64,000 bases of DNA, taken from positions 1 through 64,000 of the forward strand of contig NZ_JACSCY010000011.1 in the NCBI RefSeq assembly GCF_014333615.1, in the 5' to 3' direction. The position numbers were made by a program, and so were the translations under genes. This stretch comes from Hymenobacter citatus (lineage in GTDB: Bacteria; Bacteroidota; Bacteroidia; Cytophagales; Hymenobacteraceae). The notes under the pieces were generated by a model. The model was not told the DNA's origin. It saw only the letters and a program-made list of their open reading frames with translations, and ran no database searches. Positions 53,737 through 63,455 of the stretch are shown here, in pieces (position 1 is the first letter of the stretch; each line of letters opens with the position of its first letter).

Positions 53737-54507
53737 CTATTGTAAGGCTTTTTCTATGTATTCAAAGGAGGTGAGTACCTCTGCTTTGTCTTTTCTAACA
53801 ACAACTGTGTGCTCAAAGTGCGCTGAAGGCATTTTATCCTTCGTGCGAATGGTCCAACCATCCTTTTCTTGCACAATCTTTTGTGTGCCTAAGTTGACCA
53901 TCGGCTCGATAGCAATTACCAAACCTGTCTGCAACTTTAAGCCAGAACCACGTTTGCCATAGTTAGGTACCTCAGGACGCTCGTGCAGCTTTTTACCTAC
54001 ACCATGTCCTACAAGCTCTCTAACTACACCATAACCTTGTTTTTCAACGTGTTGCTGTACAGCATAGCTTATATCGCCCATACGATTCCCAGCTATTGCT
54101 TGTTCAATACCAAGATAGAGTGATTCTTTAGTTCGTTGCAACAACGCTAGGACTTCAGGAGCAACATTGCCTACTGGATATGTGTAGGCGCTGTCAGAAT
54201 GATAACCATTCAGAAAGACGCCTCCATCCACAGAAATTACATCTCCGTCTTTGAGCGTATAGTCACTAGGAAAGCCGTGTACTACTACTGAATTAGGTGA
54301 TATACAGAGGCTGAAAGGAAAATCGTTGTATCCCTTAAAAGAAGGTACTCCACCATTATCACGAATAAACTCCTCGGCACGCTGGTCCAGTTGCCGTGTA
54401 GTCACTCCTTCTTTGATAAGCTTTGCTACCTCTCCATGAGCTTGAGCCAGTACTTTCGCACTGGCTCTCATTAACTCTATTTCTTCTTCTGTTTTGTAAA
54501 CTATCAT
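53737..54507 (-). CDS. map: methionine aminopeptidase
   Basis: A 256-residue metalloenzyme that removes the initiator Met. Metal ligands are in the usual places: [20 protein letters not shown] (two Asp), [18 protein letters not shown] (His), [12 protein letters not shown] (Glu) and AHFEHTVVV (Glu). It lies between secY and infA. It and secY are plainly more AT-rich than the flanking ribosomal genes: sample lines in this gene count as low as 38% GC. Confidence 0.96.
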   Translation of the reverse strand: MIVYKTEEEIELMRASAKVLAQAHGEVAKLIKEGVTTRQLDQRAEEFIRDNGGVPSFKGYNDFPFSLCISPNSVVVHGFPSDYTLKDGDVISVDGGVFLNGYHSDSAYTYPVGNVAPEVLALLQRTKESLYLGIEQAIAGNRMGDISYAVQQHVEKQGYGVVRELVGHGVGKKLHERPEVPNYGKRGSGLKLQTGLVIAIEPMVNLGTQKIVQEKDGWTIRTKDKMPSAHFEHTVVVRKDKAEVLTSFEYIEKALQ

Positions 54508-54512
54508 CAGAA

Positions 54513-55829
54513 CTATGAAGCCAAAGCAATATTCTGCGAACGGCCTCGTACTTTTCCGCTTTTCATCATGCCATCATACCTTTGCATGAGCAAGTAGCTT
54601 TCCACCTGATTCAACGTATCCAATACTACTCCAACCATAATGATTAGAGAAGTACCACCATAAAAAGCGGAGAAGGGTCGTGTAACACCAAGCAACAGAG
54701 CAAAAGCAGGGAAGATGGCAATCAACGCAAGAGCTACTGCACCAGGCAACGTAATTCGCGTTAGTACCTCATCTATATATTCTGAGGTATCTCGCCCAGG
54801 CTTCACGCCAGGTACGAAGCCTCCACTACGCTTTAGATCATCCGCAATTTGGTTAGGATTAACACTGATAGCTGTGTAGAAGTAAGTAAAGACAATGATG
54901 AGAGTGGCGAAGACTAGATTATACTGCCAAGACGTATAGTCTGAAAACTTCAGCCCAATATAACTCGCAGTTTCACTATCATTCTGCCAAACTGAGGCTA
55001 CGATAGCAGGAACAAACATCAGTGATTGCGCAAAGATGATAGGCATTACACCAGCTGCATTCACCTTCATGGGAATGAACTGACGTTGTGCATTCAATTG
55101 CGTTGTACCACCAATCTGTTTAGCATATTGAACCGGGATGCGACGAACAGCCTGAGTCAATACAATAACAGCCATTACCACTAAGAACAAAACAACCAGT
55201 TCGATCAGGAAAATGAGAGAGCCTTGCATACGCTTGGCTGCTGCCTCCCCAATCAAAGCACCAGGTAAGCGCGATACAATCCCAATCATAATGATCATGG
55301 AAATGCCGTTACCAATACCTTTATCGGTAATTTTTTCACCCAGCCACATACAGAACAAAGTGCCGGCTGTGATTACTACCATAGTAGTAATAGTGAATAA
55401 CAACCCGGGATTCGTTATCGCTTCTGCATTAATAGTTGCGATGAAACCCACTGACTGGGCCATTACAATAGGAATGGTGAGAAAACGAGTGTACTGGTTG
55501 ATTTTCTTTCGACCAGACTCGCCTTCCTTTTGTAACTTTTGGAAATAAGGAACGGCAATAGTCAGAAGTTGCAGTACGATAGATGCCGAAATGTAAGGCA
55601 TGATACCGAGTGCAAAGATGGAAGCATGACTGAAGGCCCCTCCTAACAAAGTGTCCAAAATACCAAAAAGACCTTGAGCACCTTGCTTCAATTGGGTTGG
55701 GTCTACCCCTGGCAAAACTACATAAGAGCCTAGCCGGTAGATAGCAATGAAAAAAACAGTATTGAGGATCCGAGTTCTCAGATCCTCAATTTTGAAAATA
55801 TTCTTTATCGTCTCGATAAACTTTTTCAT
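54513..55829 (-). CDS. secY: protein translocase subunit SecY
   Basis: A 438-residue channel protein with ten hydrophobic helices; together with SecE/SecG it forms the Sec pore driven by SecA. Typical motifs: TRILNTVFFIAIYRLGSYV, LFGILDTLLGGAFSHASIFAL, GIMPYISASIVLQLL, the plug region, and FKRSGGFVPGVKPG-like LKRSGGFVPGVKPGRDTSEY near 350. It lies 13 bases after rplO and 5 bases before map. The gene is AT-rich (one sample line 37% GC) relative to the other ribosomal genes. Confidence 0.97.
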   Translation of the reverse strand: MKKFIETIKNIFKIEDLRTRILNTVFFIAIYRLGSYVVLPGVDPTQLKQGAQGLFGILDTLLGGAFSHASIFALGIMPYISASIVLQLLTIAVPYFQKLQKEGESGRKKINQYTRFLTIPIVMAQSVGFIATINAEAITNPGLLFTITTMVVITAGTLFCMWLGEKITDKGIGNGISMIIMIGIVSRLPGALIGEAAAKRMQGSLIFLIELVVLFLVVMAVIVLTQAVRRIPVQYAKQIGGTTQLNAQRQFIPMKVNAAGVMPIIFAQSLMFVPAIVASVWQNDSETASYIGLKFSDYTSWQYNLVFATLIIVFTYFYTAISVNPNQIADDLKRSGGFVPGVKPGRDTSEYIDEVLTRITLPGAVALALIAIFPAFALLLGVTRPFSAFYGGTSLIIMVGVVLDTLNQVESYLLMQRYDGMMKSGKVRGRSQNIALAS

Positions 55830-55842
55830 TGCTTAGTATGCT

Positions 55843-56292
55843 TTACAGCGTCACAGCTTTGCCCCCAGCCTTTTCAATGGCTTCAACAGCCGATTTCGAG
55901 AAAGCATGAGCATGAACTTCTACAGCCTTGGTGATTTCACCACGACCTAGAATTTTTACTTTGGCATTTTTTGATACCAATCCGGCATTCACAAAGTAAG
56001 CAGCATCCAAAGTAGAGGCGTTGCTATCCTTTTCAGTGAGTAAAGCTAGAACATCCAAATTGATGCTCTTGTACTCTACACGGTTGATATTTTTGAAACC
56101 AAACTTAGGCACACGGCGCTGAAGTGGCATTTGACCACCCTCAAAACCCGATTTCTTGGAATAACCCGAACGGGACTTGGCACCTTTATGACCGCGCGTT
56201 GATGTACCGCCGCGGCCGGAACCCGTACCACGACCTACACGCTTTTCATTGCGGGTAGCACCAACGGCGGGTTTTAGATTGCTGAGATTCAT
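55843..56292 (-). CDS. rplO: 50S ribosomal protein L15
   Basis: A 149-residue protein. The Gly/Arg-rich start (MNLSNLKPAVGATRNEKRVG, RGTGSGRGGTSTRGHKGAKS) inserts into 23S rRNA; then the folded part PKFGFKNINRVEYKSINLDV and VKILGRGEITKAVEVHAHAF. Length is normal. It lies 13 bases before secY and after rpmD. Confidence 0.97.
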   Translation of the reverse strand: MNLSNLKPAVGATRNEKRVGRGTGSGRGGTSTRGHKGAKSRSGYSKKSGFEGGQMPLQRRVPKFGFKNINRVEYKSINLDVLALLTEKDSNASTLDAAYFVNAGLVSKNAKVKILGRGEITKAVEVHAHAFSKSAVEAIEKAGGKAVTL

Positions 56293-56306
56293 ATTCGACT
56301 TATTGC

Positions 56307-56486
56307 CTAGAGTTCTGTTACTTCTACAAGGTGCTGTACTGCAGCTACCATACCAGCAATTTGAGGAGTATTTTCAACTTCCTTTGTGCTGCCGATTTTG
56401 CCCAGACCAAGAGCCTGAACGGTACGCTTTTGACGCTCAGGGCGGTCAATAACGCTTTTCACCAAGGTGATTTTAATCTGTGCCAT
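56307..56486 (-). CDS. rpmD: 50S ribosomal protein L30
   Basis: A 59-residue protein read directly from the sequence (MAQIKITLVKSVIDRPERQK and onwards, ending HLVEVTEL). The fold is the usual ferredoxin-like one with the strand KITLVKS first and KRTVQALGLGKIG after it. It is too short for most gene tables. It lies six bases after rpsE and 14 before rplO. Confidence 0.95.
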   Translation of the reverse strand: MAQIKITLVKSVIDRPERQKRTVQALGLGKIGSTKEVENTPQIAGMVAAVQHLVEVTEL

Positions 56487-56492
56487 CTCTGC

Positions 56493-57020
56493 TTAGCCGT
56501 TAAATACTTGCTGAAGACTGATACCACGTTGCTGTGCAATCTGCAACGGGTCGCGCATCTTAGCCAAAGCATCGAAAGTAGCCTTCACTACGTTGTGCGG
56601 GTTGGAAGAGCCTTTCGACTTTGCTAGCACATCTTTGATACCAGCACTCTCAAAGACAGCGCGCATAGCACCACCGGCAATTACACCAGTACCTGCAGCG
56701 GCAGGCTGTACTAACACGAAACCACCCGAGTACTTACCTTCCATTACGTGCGGCACTGTATGCTTATACAGCGGCACCTTTACAAGGTTCTTTTTCGCAT
56801 CGTCGATGCCTTTGGCAATGGCGTCAGTTACTTCATTGGCTTTGCCGAGTCCGTAACCCACTACTCCGTTGCCATCGCCCACTACTACAATAGCAGAGAA
56901 GCTGAAGCGACGACCACCTTTTACTACTTTGGCAACGCGGTTGATTGCAACCACTTTTTCCTTAAGGTCGGTCTCGTTAGCGCGAACAACCTTGTTGTTA
57001 TCTCTATTCTCTTTGGACAT
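56493..57020 (-). CDS. rpsE: 30S ribosomal protein S5
   Basis: A 175-residue protein that helps translation accuracy. Typical blocks: [59 protein letters not shown] and [15 protein letters not shown]. Length is normal. It follows rplR with a four-base gap. Confidence 0.97.
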   Translation of the reverse strand: MSKENRDNNKVVRANETDLKEKVVAINRVAKVVKGGRRFSFSAIVVVGDGNGVVGYGLGKANEVTDAIAKGIDDAKKNLVKVPLYKHTVPHVMEGKYSGGFVLVQPAAAGTGVIAGGAMRAVFESAGIKDVLAKSKGSSNPHNVVKATFDALAKMRDPLQIAQQRGISLQQVFNG

Positions 57021-57024
57021 TGTC

Positions 57025-57375
57025 TTAGAAATTCAGCCCGCCTTCACGCGCGCCATCTGCCAGTGATTTTACGCGGCCGTGGTAGAGATAACCGGAACGG
57101 TCGAATACCACTTTCGTAATGCCTTTACCTTGAGCACGGGAGGCAAGCTCTTTGCCTACTGCGGCAGCAAGGGCGACTCCGTTGCCCCCTTCCACCGAAA
57201 CGTGCTTTGAGGAAGCAGACGCCAACGTGTGACCGGTAGTATCGTCAATAATTTGGGCATAAATGCCTGTATTGCTACGAAACACTGACAAACGTGGGCG
57301 CTCGGACGTGCCAGCAACCTTTGTGCGGATGATGCGCTGGATCCGTTTTCTTCTAGATGCTTTATCGAAAGCCAT
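57025..57375 (-). CDS. rplR: 50S ribosomal protein L18
   Basis: A 116-residue protein that binds 5S rRNA. It starts [50 protein letters not shown]-type segment and [20 protein letters not shown] are typical. It lies nine bases after rplF. Confidence 0.97.
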   Translation of the reverse strand: MAFDKASRRKRIQRIIRTKVAGTSERPRLSVFRSNTGIYAQIIDDTTGHTLASASSKHVSVEGGNGVALAAAVGKELASRAQGKGITKVVFDRSGYLYHGRVKSLADGAREGGLNF

Positions 57376-57384
57376 GATGTGAAA

Positions 57385-57939
57385 TTATTTCGAAGCTGTT
57401 TTACCAGCCTTACGACGAATTTGCTCGCCCACGAAGCGCACACCTTTGCCCTTGTAAGGCTCAACTTTGCGCAGCGAACGTATTTTAGCAGCTACTTGAC
57501 CAAGCAATTGCTTGTCGATGCTATTCAGCGTAACAATGGGGTTCTTACCTTTTTCTGTAACAGCAGTAGCAGTTACTTCTTTCGGTAGAGCCAAGAAGAT
57601 ATTGTGTGAATACCCCAGCGCGAGTTCTAGCGTATTCCCGGCAACAGTGGCTTTATAACCTACCCCTACCAATTCTAGTTTCTCCTCAAACCCGTTACTA
57701 ACGCCTTGAATAGCATTGTTGATCAGTGAACGATACAAACCGTGCATCGCCTTATGGCGCTTCTGCTCGGTAGGACGCTCTACAACCAATTGGCCATCAA
57801 CGGTAGAAACTTTAATATCTTGATCAACCGGTGTTACTAGTGTGCCTTTAGGGCCTTTCACTGTTACCTGGTTTTCATTATTTATATCAACCTGAACACC
57901 AGTGGGCAGGCTGATCGGCAGTTTACCAATACGTGACAT
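57385..57939 (-). CDS. rplF: 50S ribosomal protein L6
   Basis: A 184-residue protein with two similar domains. It starts MSRIGKLPISLPTGVQVDIN; VKGPKGTLV and LALGYSHNIFLALP follow, and the end has EPYKGKGVRFVGEQIRRKAG. It binds near the factor-binding region of the 50S subunit. It lies 18 bases after rpsH. Confidence 0.97.
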   Translation of the reverse strand: MSRIGKLPISLPTGVQVDINNENQVTVKGPKGTLVTPVDQDIKVSTVDGQLVVERPTEQKRHKAMHGLYRSLINNAIQGVSNGFEEKLELVGVGYKATVAGNTLELALGYSHNIFLALPKEVTATAVTEKGKNPIVTLNSIDKQLLGQVAAKIRSLRKVEPYKGKGVRFVGEQIRRKAGKTASK

Positions 57940-57957
57940 AGTCTCGGTTCCTTTCGG

Positions 57958-58356
57958 TTAGTAAACGTAGCACAGCACCTCGCCGCCCACATTCTCATTT
58001 TTGGCCTCTTTCTCTGTCATTACACCTTTCGACGTCGACAGAATAGCAATACCCAAACCGCTTAATACGCGTGGCAGGTTTTGCACGTGTGCGTATGTCC
58101 GCAGACCTGGTGTGCTCACGCGTTGCAATTTGGTAATAGCCGGTTGCTTGGTAGTCGGGTTGTATTTCAGAGCGATTTTAATCGTACCCTGTACCGACGA
58201 ATCATCAAAACGGTAGCTTTGGATGTACCCTTTATGGTAGAGCACTTTCGTAATCTCCTTTTTGATGTTGCTGGCCGGAATCTCTACTACCCGGTGATTT
58301 GCCTTAATGGCATTGCGCAACCGGGTCAGGTAGTCGGCAATTGGATCTGTATTCAT
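57958..58356 (-). CDS. rpsH: 30S ribosomal protein S8
   Basis: A 132-residue protein that binds 16S rRNA helix 21 and, in E. coli, represses its own spc operon. It starts MNTDPIADYLTRLRNAIKAN; the end is GVMTEKEAKNENVGGEVLCYVY. The 182-base gap to rpsN upstream is the largest in the spc block. It holds an exact -7 box (58395-58402) about 38 bases before the ATG and a hairpin, so S8 and following genes probably have their own promoter. Confidence 0.97.
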   Translation of the reverse strand: MNTDPIADYLTRLRNAIKANHRVVEIPASNIKKEITKVLYHKGYIQSYRFDDSSVQGTIKIALKYNPTTKQPAITKLQRVSTPGLRTYAHVQNLPRVLSGLGIAILSTSKGVMTEKEAKNENVGGEVLCYVY

Positions 58357-58394
58357 TTGACTATTAGAGCGAGTCCCTGTTTTTTAGAGAGCCG

Positions 58395-58402
58395 CAAAGA
58401 TA
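58395..58402 (-). promoter_or_regulatory. -7 promoter box before rpsH, inside the spc operon
   Basis: TATCTTTG on the minus strand matches TAnnTTTG exactly. A TTG lies 19 bases upstream on the same strand (58422-58424 on the + strand as CAA), a workable -33 element. The rpsH ATG is 38 bases downstream. Confidence 0.65.
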
Positions 58403-58495
58403 AGAAAATTCCACCATTGCTCAAGGCAACTTTGAAATTTTCGAGTTAAGACTGCTTGGCTCGGCTGTCTGGGCTCGGCCAATGGTTTCTTAGGC

Positions 58496-58532
58496 AAAGA
58501 AGGCTGGATAGCTTTGAAAACCACCCAGCCTT
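58496..58532 (-). terminator. hairpin after rpsN
   Basis: AAGGCTGG (58500-58507) and CCAGCCTT (58525-58532) form an 8-bp stem with a 17-base loop, starting seven bases after the rpsN stop; on the minus strand it is followed by CTTTG. The T-run is short, so it may only weaken read-through. Confidence 0.45.
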
Positions 58533-58538
58533 TTCAAT

Positions 58539-58808
58539 TTACCAGCTCGATTTGGTTACGCCGGGAATTTTACCAGCGAGAGCCATTTCGCGGAAACGAA
58601 CGCGGCTGATACCGAATTTGCGCATGTAACCACGCGGACGGCCATCAATCATATCACGGTTGTGTAGGCGTACGGGCGAAGCATCGCGAGGAAGCTTGTC
58701 CAAACCTTCGTAGTCGCCGGCAGCCTTAAGAGCAGCACGCTTCTCGGCATAGCGAGCAACGGTGGCGATGCGCTTACGCGCTCTTGCTTTTGCGGATTCC
58801 TTAGCCAT
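58539..58808 (-). CDS. rpsN: 30S ribosomal protein S14, zinc-free form
   Basis: An 89-residue protein of the 30S head. It starts [20 protein letters not shown] and ends [17 protein letters not shown]; the middle has [20 protein letters not shown]. No Cys zinc motif is present, so it is the longer C-minus type. It touches the rplE gene by one base (rpsN starts at 58808, rplE stop at 58808). Confidence 0.97.
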   Translation of the reverse strand: MAKESAKARARKRIATVARYAEKRAALKAAGDYEGLDKLPRDASPVRLHNRDMIDGRPRGYMRKFGISRVRFREMALAGKIPGVTKSSW

Positions 58809-59362
58809 TAGTTTTGTTTCTTGGCGTTAGTGAACGGCATTCCGAAGGCTTTGAGCAACTCATAGCTTTGCTCGTCGTTTTCAGCCGTCGTTACAAAGGT
58901 GATATCCATACCCGAGATAGACTTGATCTTATCGATTGAGATTTCGGGGAAGATAATTTGCTCCTTAACGCCTAAGGTATAGTTACCACGGCCATCGAAG
59001 CCCTTATCGTTGATGCCTTTGAAGTCACGTACGCGGGGCAATGCCACAGTTAGAAGACGGTCCAAGAACTCATACATCCGTTCGCCACGCAGGGTAACAC
59101 GGGCGCCAATTGGCATACCCTCACGGAGTTTAAAGTTCGAAACCGAACGCTTAGCGATGGTAGGAACAGCTTTCTGACCAGCGATGGTCGTCAATTCTTC
59201 CACACCATTATCAACCAGCTTTTTGTCAGCTACTGCTGCGCCAATACCGCGGTTAATGCAGATTTTAGTGATACGTGGTACCTGCATGATGCTCTTGAAT
59301 TGGAATTTCTCCTGGAGCGCAGGTACTACTTCTGCTTGATATTTTTCTTTGAGTCGAGCCAT
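58808..59362 (-). CDS. rplE: 50S ribosomal protein L5
   Basis: A 184-residue protein that binds 5S rRNA and the P-site tRNA side. Typical: [40 protein letters not shown] and [18 protein letters not shown]. Its stop overlaps the rpsN start by one base, so the two are translationally coupled. Normal length. Confidence 0.97.
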   Translation of the reverse strand: MARLKEKYQAEVVPALQEKFQFKSIMQVPRITKICINRGIGAAVADKKLVDNGVEELTTIAGQKAVPTIAKRSVSNFKLREGMPIGARVTLRGERMYEFLDRLLTVALPRVRDFKGINDKGFDGRGNYTLGVKEQIIFPEISIDKIKSISGMDITFVTTAENDEQSYELLKAFGMPFTNAKKQN

Positions 59363-59377
59363 TGTCGTAAAGCCGGA

Positions 59378-59641
59378 TTAGGCGTTTGTCGTTGCAATCG
59401 GCTGCACGTTGCTCACGTGAATCGGCGCCTCAATCTTGGTGATACCCCCTTGCGGGTTTTTTGCACTAGGTTTGTTGTGCTTGGTCACCAGGTTCAGACC
59501 TTCTACGATTACACGCTGCGTGGAACGGTTCACCGACTTGATTACGCCGGTTTTGCCGCGCTCATCACCTGCAATCACCTTTACGGTATCACCGGTTTTT
59601 ACGTGCAGTTTAACAGGCGTTGCTTTAGTTTTCGTTGCCAT
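59378..59641 (-). CDS. rplX: 50S ribosomal protein L24
   Basis: An 87-residue assembly initiator of the 50S subunit. It has a KOW motif (GDTVKVIAGDERGKTGVIKS) and NKPSAKNPQGGITKIEAPIH. It is somewhat shorter than E. coli L24 (104). It follows rplN with a three-base gap. Confidence 0.96.
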   Translation of the reverse strand: MATKTKATPVKLHVKTGDTVKVIAGDERGKTGVIKSVNRSTQRVIVEGLNLVTKHNKPSAKNPQGGITKIEAPIHVSNVQPIATTNA

Positions 59642-59644
59642 TGC

Positions 59645-60013
59645 TTAGAGAACTTCAGGAGCCAGTGAAACAATCTTCATGAACTGCTTCTCGCGCAGTT
59701 CGCGGGCCACGGGGCCAAAGATGCGGGTGCCACGAGGCTCGTTGTTATTATTGAGCAGTACAGCAGCGTTATCATCGAAACGAATGTACGAACCATCTTT
59801 GCGGCGTACTTCTTTTTTCGTGCGTACTACTACTGCTTTCGATACAGTGCCTTTTTTTGCGTTGCCAGAAGGAATAGCTGATTTAATTGCTACTACAATC
59901 TTGTCGCCAACGCTAGCATATTTCTTACCCGTGCCACCTAGGACACGGATGCAGAGCACTTCTTTGGCGCCGCTGTTATCAGCGACGGTCAGACGGGATT
60001 CTTGCTGGATCAT
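59645..60013 (-). CDS. rplN: 50S ribosomal protein L14
   Basis: A 122-residue protein at the subunit interface. It starts [20 protein letters not shown] and contains [20 protein letters not shown] and [20 protein letters not shown]. Normal length. It lies one base after rpsQ. Confidence 0.97.
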   Translation of the reverse strand: MIQQESRLTVADNSGAKEVLCIRVLGGTGKKYASVGDKIVVAIKSAIPSGNAKKGTVSKAVVVRTKKEVRRKDGSYIRFDDNAAVLLNNNNEPRGTRIFGPVARELREKQFMKIVSLAPEVL

Positions 60014-60014
60014 C

Positions 60015-60308
60015 TTACTTAGCGCGCTCTAGAATTTCTACCAATCTCCAACGCTTGTTTTTGCTCAGCGGACGGGTCGACATAATGCGGACCGTATCCC
60101 CTTCGCCACACTCGTTGTTTTCGTCGTGTGCCATAAACTTGGTAGTCTTGGACACGAACTTACCATAGATCGGGTGCTTCTGTTTAATTTCCACAACTAC
60201 CGTAATGGACTTGTCCATTTTGGAGCTGGAAACGCGCCCGATGATTTCCTTGCGCATGTTGCGCTCAGGTGCGCCGACTACCGGCTGCTGTGCTGCGTTG
60301 CTTTCCAT
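60015..60308 (-). CDS. rpsQ: 30S ribosomal protein S17
   Basis: A 97-residue OB-fold protein. Residues 18-97 are standard ([60 protein letters not shown]). The first 17 residues ([17 protein letters not shown]) are an extension; the Met at 18 could be the real start, but the ATG at 60308 fits the close spacing to rpmC. Confidence 0.96.
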   Translation of the reverse strand: MESNAAQQPVVGAPERNMRKEIIGRVSSSKMDKSITVVVEIKQKHPIYGKFVSKTTKFMAHDENNECGEGDTVRIMSTRPLSKNKRWRLVEILERAK

Positions 60309-60311
60309 CGT

Positions 60312-60524
60312 TTATTTAGCAGTTTGGTTAGCCTGCTCGTTCTCGCGACGGTTCAGCTCCGTCAGCAGACGGGCTACGTTTTTGCGGCTGTGCTTCAGGC
60401 GAACCGGGTTTTCCAAAGGCGAAATAGCATGCGCAAAGCGTAGCGACTGCCCGTTGGTCTGTTCGGTTTTGATTTGCTCTTTCAGCTCTTCCAGCGAAAG
60501 GGCGCGGATATCTGCGTTCTTCAT
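60312..60524 (-). CDS. rpmC: 50S ribosomal protein L29
   Basis: A 70-residue helical protein at the peptide exit. It starts MKNADIRALSLEELKEQIKT and has RFAHAISPLENPVRLKHSRK. Typical for the family. It lies six bases after rplP and three before rpsQ. Confidence 0.96.
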   Translation of the reverse strand: MKNADIRALSLEELKEQIKTEQTNGQSLRFAHAISPLENPVRLKHSRKNVARLLTELNRRENEQANQTAK

Positions 60525-60530
60525 CTTGTC

Positions 60531-60953
60531 TTAGCTTTCTACGTAGTCGCGACGAACAACAAACTTGGTCTTAACCGGCAGCTTCTGCGCGGCCAGACGC
60601 AGCGACTCCTGCGCTACTTCTAATGACACCCCGTCCGATTCGAACATGATGGTGCCGGGTTTAACTACGGCTACCCAATACTCAGGTGAGCCTTTACCTT
60701 TACCCATACGTACCTCAGCGGGCTTCTTCGTAATAGGCTTATCAGGGAAGATACGGATCCAAACTTGACCTTCACGCTTCATTGCGCGAGTCATAGCGAT
60801 ACGAGCAGCCTCAATCTGGCGTGCCGTAATCCAAGCCTGCTCCAAAGACTTGATAGCGAATGAACCGAAATCGATAGTGCTGCCGCGATGGGCGAGGCCG
60901 TGGATGCGACCCTTCTGCATCTTCCGATACTTAGTTCTTTTCGGCTGTAACAT
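60531..60953 (-). CDS. rplP: 50S ribosomal protein L16
   Basis: A 140-residue protein near the A-site tRNA. It starts [20 protein letters not shown] and has [40 protein letters not shown] and [14 protein letters not shown]. Normal length. The gap to rpsC upstream is 39 bases, in contrast to the tighter spacing nearby. Confidence 0.97.
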   Translation of the reverse strand: MLQPKRTKYRKMQKGRIHGLAHRGSTIDFGSFAIKSLEQAWITARQIEAARIAMTRAMKREGQVWIRIFPDKPITKKPAEVRMGKGKGSPEYWVAVVKPGTIMFESDGVSLEVAQESLRLAAQKLPVKTKFVVRRDYVES

Positions 60954-60992
60954 GAGTTATACGAAAAAAAGATTCGAGATGAGAAAAAGGGC

Positions 60993-61841
60993 CTAGCGAC
61001 GAGGGCCGCCACCCTGACCACCACGGTTTCCACCACCCTGGCCTCCACGACGGTTACCACCGCCTTGGCCACCACGGTTGTCACCGCCACGGTCGTTACG
61101 GTCACCACGTTCACGACGCGGGCCACGGTCGCCACGGTCGCCACGTGGACCACGGTCGTTGCGGCTTTCACCGTTACCAGGGTTGGTTGGCTGCTGGTTA
61201 GGTGACAGATCAGGCTTGCCGAAAACTTCGCCACGCATGATCCACACTTTGATACCGATTTTGCCGTAAACTGTTTGGGCTTCCGACAAAGCATAGTCGA
61301 TATCCGCACGCAGAGTATGCAGGGGCGTACGACCTTCTTTATACTGCTCAGAACGAGCAATCTCAGCACCGCCTAAACGACCGCCGCATTGAATTTTGAT
61401 GCCTTCAGCACCAACCCGCATAGCAGCTTGGATAGACATTTTCATGGCACGACGGAAAGAGATACGAGCCTGCAATTGCTGTGCAATGCTTTCCCCTACC
61501 AGTTTTGCATCAAGCTCAGGGCGCTTAATTTCAAAGATGTTGATTTGAACGTCTTTGCTGGTAATCTGCTTCAGCTCGTCCTTGATCTTATCAACCTCTT
61601 GGCCACCTTTACCAATTACCACACCTGGACGGGCAGTATTGATCGTGATGGTAATACGCTTCAGCGTACGCTCAATTACGATGCGGGAGATACCGCCTTT
61701 CGGAATACGAGCAAGAATATATTTGCGGATTTTTTCGTCCTCAACCAGCTTATCGGCAAAATCTTTACCGCCGTACCAGTTCGAGTCCCATCCTTTGATG
61801 ACTCCCAGACGGAAGCCGGTTGGATTTACTTTCTGTCCCAT
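60993..61841 (-). CDS. rpsC: 30S ribosomal protein S3 with Gly/Arg-rich tail
   Basis: A 282-residue protein. The normal S3 part (1-214) begins [20 protein letters not shown], with the KH domain GxxG at 77-80 (GKGG) and [20 protein letters not shown]. Residues 215-282 are an unusual tail: first Asn/Gln/Pro, then repeated RGDRG/RGPR and RGGQGGGNR units ending GPRR. Typical S3 stops near 210-235. The tail is basic and disordered and resembles eukaryotic RGG motifs; RNA binding is an inference. The matching DNA (61000-61195) is visibly repetitive. Confidence 0.96.
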   Translation of the reverse strand: MGQKVNPTGFRLGVIKGWDSNWYGGKDFADKLVEDEKIRKYILARIPKGGISRIVIERTLKRITITINTARPGVVIGKGGQEVDKIKDELKQITSKDVQINIFEIKRPELDAKLVGESIAQQLQARISFRRAMKMSIQAAMRVGAEGIKIQCGGRLGGAEIARSEQYKEGRTPLHTLRADIDYALSEAQTVYGKIGIKVWIMRGEVFGKPDLSPNQQPTNPGNGESRNDRGPRGDRGDRGPRRERGDRNDRGGDNRGGQGGGNRRGGQGGGNRGGQGGGPRR

Positions 61842-61846
61842 AGTGC

Positions 61847-62314
61847 TTATGCGGTAGCCTCAGCTTGATTTGCGGTCGATTTTTTGGATGAACGACGGGT
61901 AGGTTTTGCGTCACCTGCGTTGCTAGTCGTTTCAGCAGCCTGCTTAGCAGCAGCTTTGCTGCCCAAAGGCTCAACTTTCGTATCAATAATCAGCGTTACG
62001 TGGTTGCTACGCTTACGAATACGGTGACCGCGACCTTGAGGGGCTGGGCGTAGACGCTTCAACTGGCGACCTTCGTCAACGAAAATTGTCTTGATGTAAA
62101 GATTAGCATCTTCGATACGCTCATCTTCGTTTTGCTGCTGCCAATTAGCCAGAGCTGACAAAAGCAGCTTCTCAATTTTAGCGGCGCCCGAGTTGGCTTC
62201 GAATTTCAGCAGGCCTAAGGCACGAGTCACTTTCTGACCACGAACCATGTCGGCTACCAAGCGCATTTTGCGCGGCGAGGTAGGCACATTGCGGAGTTTA
62301 GCTACTGCTTCCAT
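61847..62314 (-). CDS. rplV: 50S ribosomal protein L22, with tail
   Basis: A 155-residue protein of the exit-tunnel wall. The core (1-115) has [40 protein letters not shown] and [20 protein letters not shown]. Residues 116-155 are an Ala/Lys/Ser/Thr-rich tail ([20 protein letters not shown]) not found in the usual 110-residue protein. It lies one base after rpsS and five before rpsC. Confidence 0.96.
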   Translation of the reverse strand: MEAVAKLRNVPTSPRKMRLVADMVRGQKVTRALGLLKFEANSGAAKIEKLLLSALANWQQQNEDERIEDANLYIKTIFVDEGRQLKRLRPAPQGRGHRIRKRSNHVTLIIDTKVEPLGSKAAAKQAAETTSNAGDAKPTRRSSKKSTANQAEATA

Positions 62315-62315
62315 C

Positions 62316-62594
62316 TTAGCGCTTGCCTTTATCTTTCTTGGCTACGTGGCCACGGAAGTTACGCGTAGGCGCAAACTCACCGAGCTTGTGACCGACCATG
62401 TTTTCGGTCACGTATACCGGAATAAATTTATTGCCGTTGTGTACGGCGAAGGTGTGGCCAACGAAGTCCGGAGAAATCATCGAGCGGCGCGACCAAGTCT
62501 TCACCACTGATTTCTTGCCGGCTTCATCCATTGCCGTTACTTTCTTCTCGAGCCGAAAGTCAATGTACGGCCCTTTTTTTAGCGAACGTGCCAT
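62316..62594 (-). CDS. rpsS: 30S ribosomal protein S19
   Basis: A 92-residue protein of the 30S head. It has [60 protein letters not shown] and [10 protein letters not shown]. Normal length; three bases after rplB. Confidence 0.97.
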   Translation of the reverse strand: MARSLKKGPYIDFRLEKKVTAMDEAGKKSVVKTWSRRSMISPDFVGHTFAVHNGNKFIPVYVTENMVGHKLGEFAPTRNFRGHVAKKDKGKR

Positions 62595-62597
62595 TGG

Positions 62598-63425
62598 TTA
62601 TTTCTTGCCTTTACGGTTAACGATGAGCTGCTCGGAGTACTTGTTCTTATTACGGGTCTTCTGTCCTTTCGAGAAGATACCGTTGCGGCTGCGTGGGTGA
62701 CCACCCGACGACTTGCCTTCGCCACCACCCATTGGGTGATCGACAGGGTTCATAGCTACACCACGAACGCGAGGACGGCGGCCCAACCAACGGTTACGAC
62801 CAGCTTTGCCCAGGCGCACATTCATGTGGTCGCCGTTTGAAACAGTGCCTACCGTAGCCATGCAGGTAACCAGTACCATACGCATTTCACCAGAGGGCAA
62901 TTTCAAAGTTGCGTACTTATCTTCGCGAGCTACAAGCTGTGCGTAAGTACCTGCCGAGCGCGCCATGGCAGCACCATTGCCAGGCATGAGTTCGATGTTG
63001 TGTACAATTGTACCTAGTGGCATCTCACGCAAAGGAAGCGTGTTACCCACTTCGGGTGCTACACCGGAGCCCGAAACAATCGTAGCACCTACCGTTAGAC
63101 CGGCGGGCGCAATGATATAGCGCTTTTCGCCGTCAGCATAGTTTACGAGTGCGATACGGGCAGTGCGGTTTGGATCGTATTCAATCGTCTTCACCGTGGC
63201 TGGAACACCAGCTTTATCACGCTTGAAGTCGATAACACGATACTTTGCTTTGTGTCCACCGCCAATGTAGCGGTTCGACATTTTGCCCGAATTGTTACGG
63301 CCACCAGAGTTTTTGAGGGGTGCCAACAGCGACTTCTCCGGCGTCGACGTCGTAATCTCGTCGAAAGCCGGGGCGATGCGGAAGCGCTGACCCGGTGATG
63401 TTGGTCTTAGTTTTTTGAGTGCCAT
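62598..63425 (-). CDS. rplB: 50S ribosomal protein L2
   Basis: A 275-residue protein needed for peptidyl-transferase assembly. Markers: [60 protein letters not shown] and the active-site loop [20 protein letters not shown] with its key His (PVDH). Normal length. It lies 30 bases after rplW. Confidence 0.97.
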   Translation of the reverse strand: MALKKLRPTSPGQRFRIAPAFDEITTSTPEKSLLAPLKNSGGRNNSGKMSNRYIGGGHKAKYRVIDFKRDKAGVPATVKTIEYDPNRTARIALVNYADGEKRYIIAPAGLTVGATIVSGSGVAPEVGNTLPLREMPLGTIVHNIELMPGNGAAMARSAGTYAQLVAREDKYATLKLPSGEMRMVLVTCMATVGTVSNGDHMNVRLGKAGRNRWLGRRPRVRGVAMNPVDHPMGGGEGKSSGGHPRSRNGIFSKGQKTRNKNKYSEQLIVNRKGKK

Positions 63426-63455
63426 TACTATAGCTGGTTTGCTCTATCAGAAGGC

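Noticed and set aside
60993..61195. Tail-coding DNA repeat as a CRISPR-like or microsatellite array
   Set aside because: It lies in frame inside rpsC and gives a continuous Gly/Arg-rich protein, so it is coding repetition.
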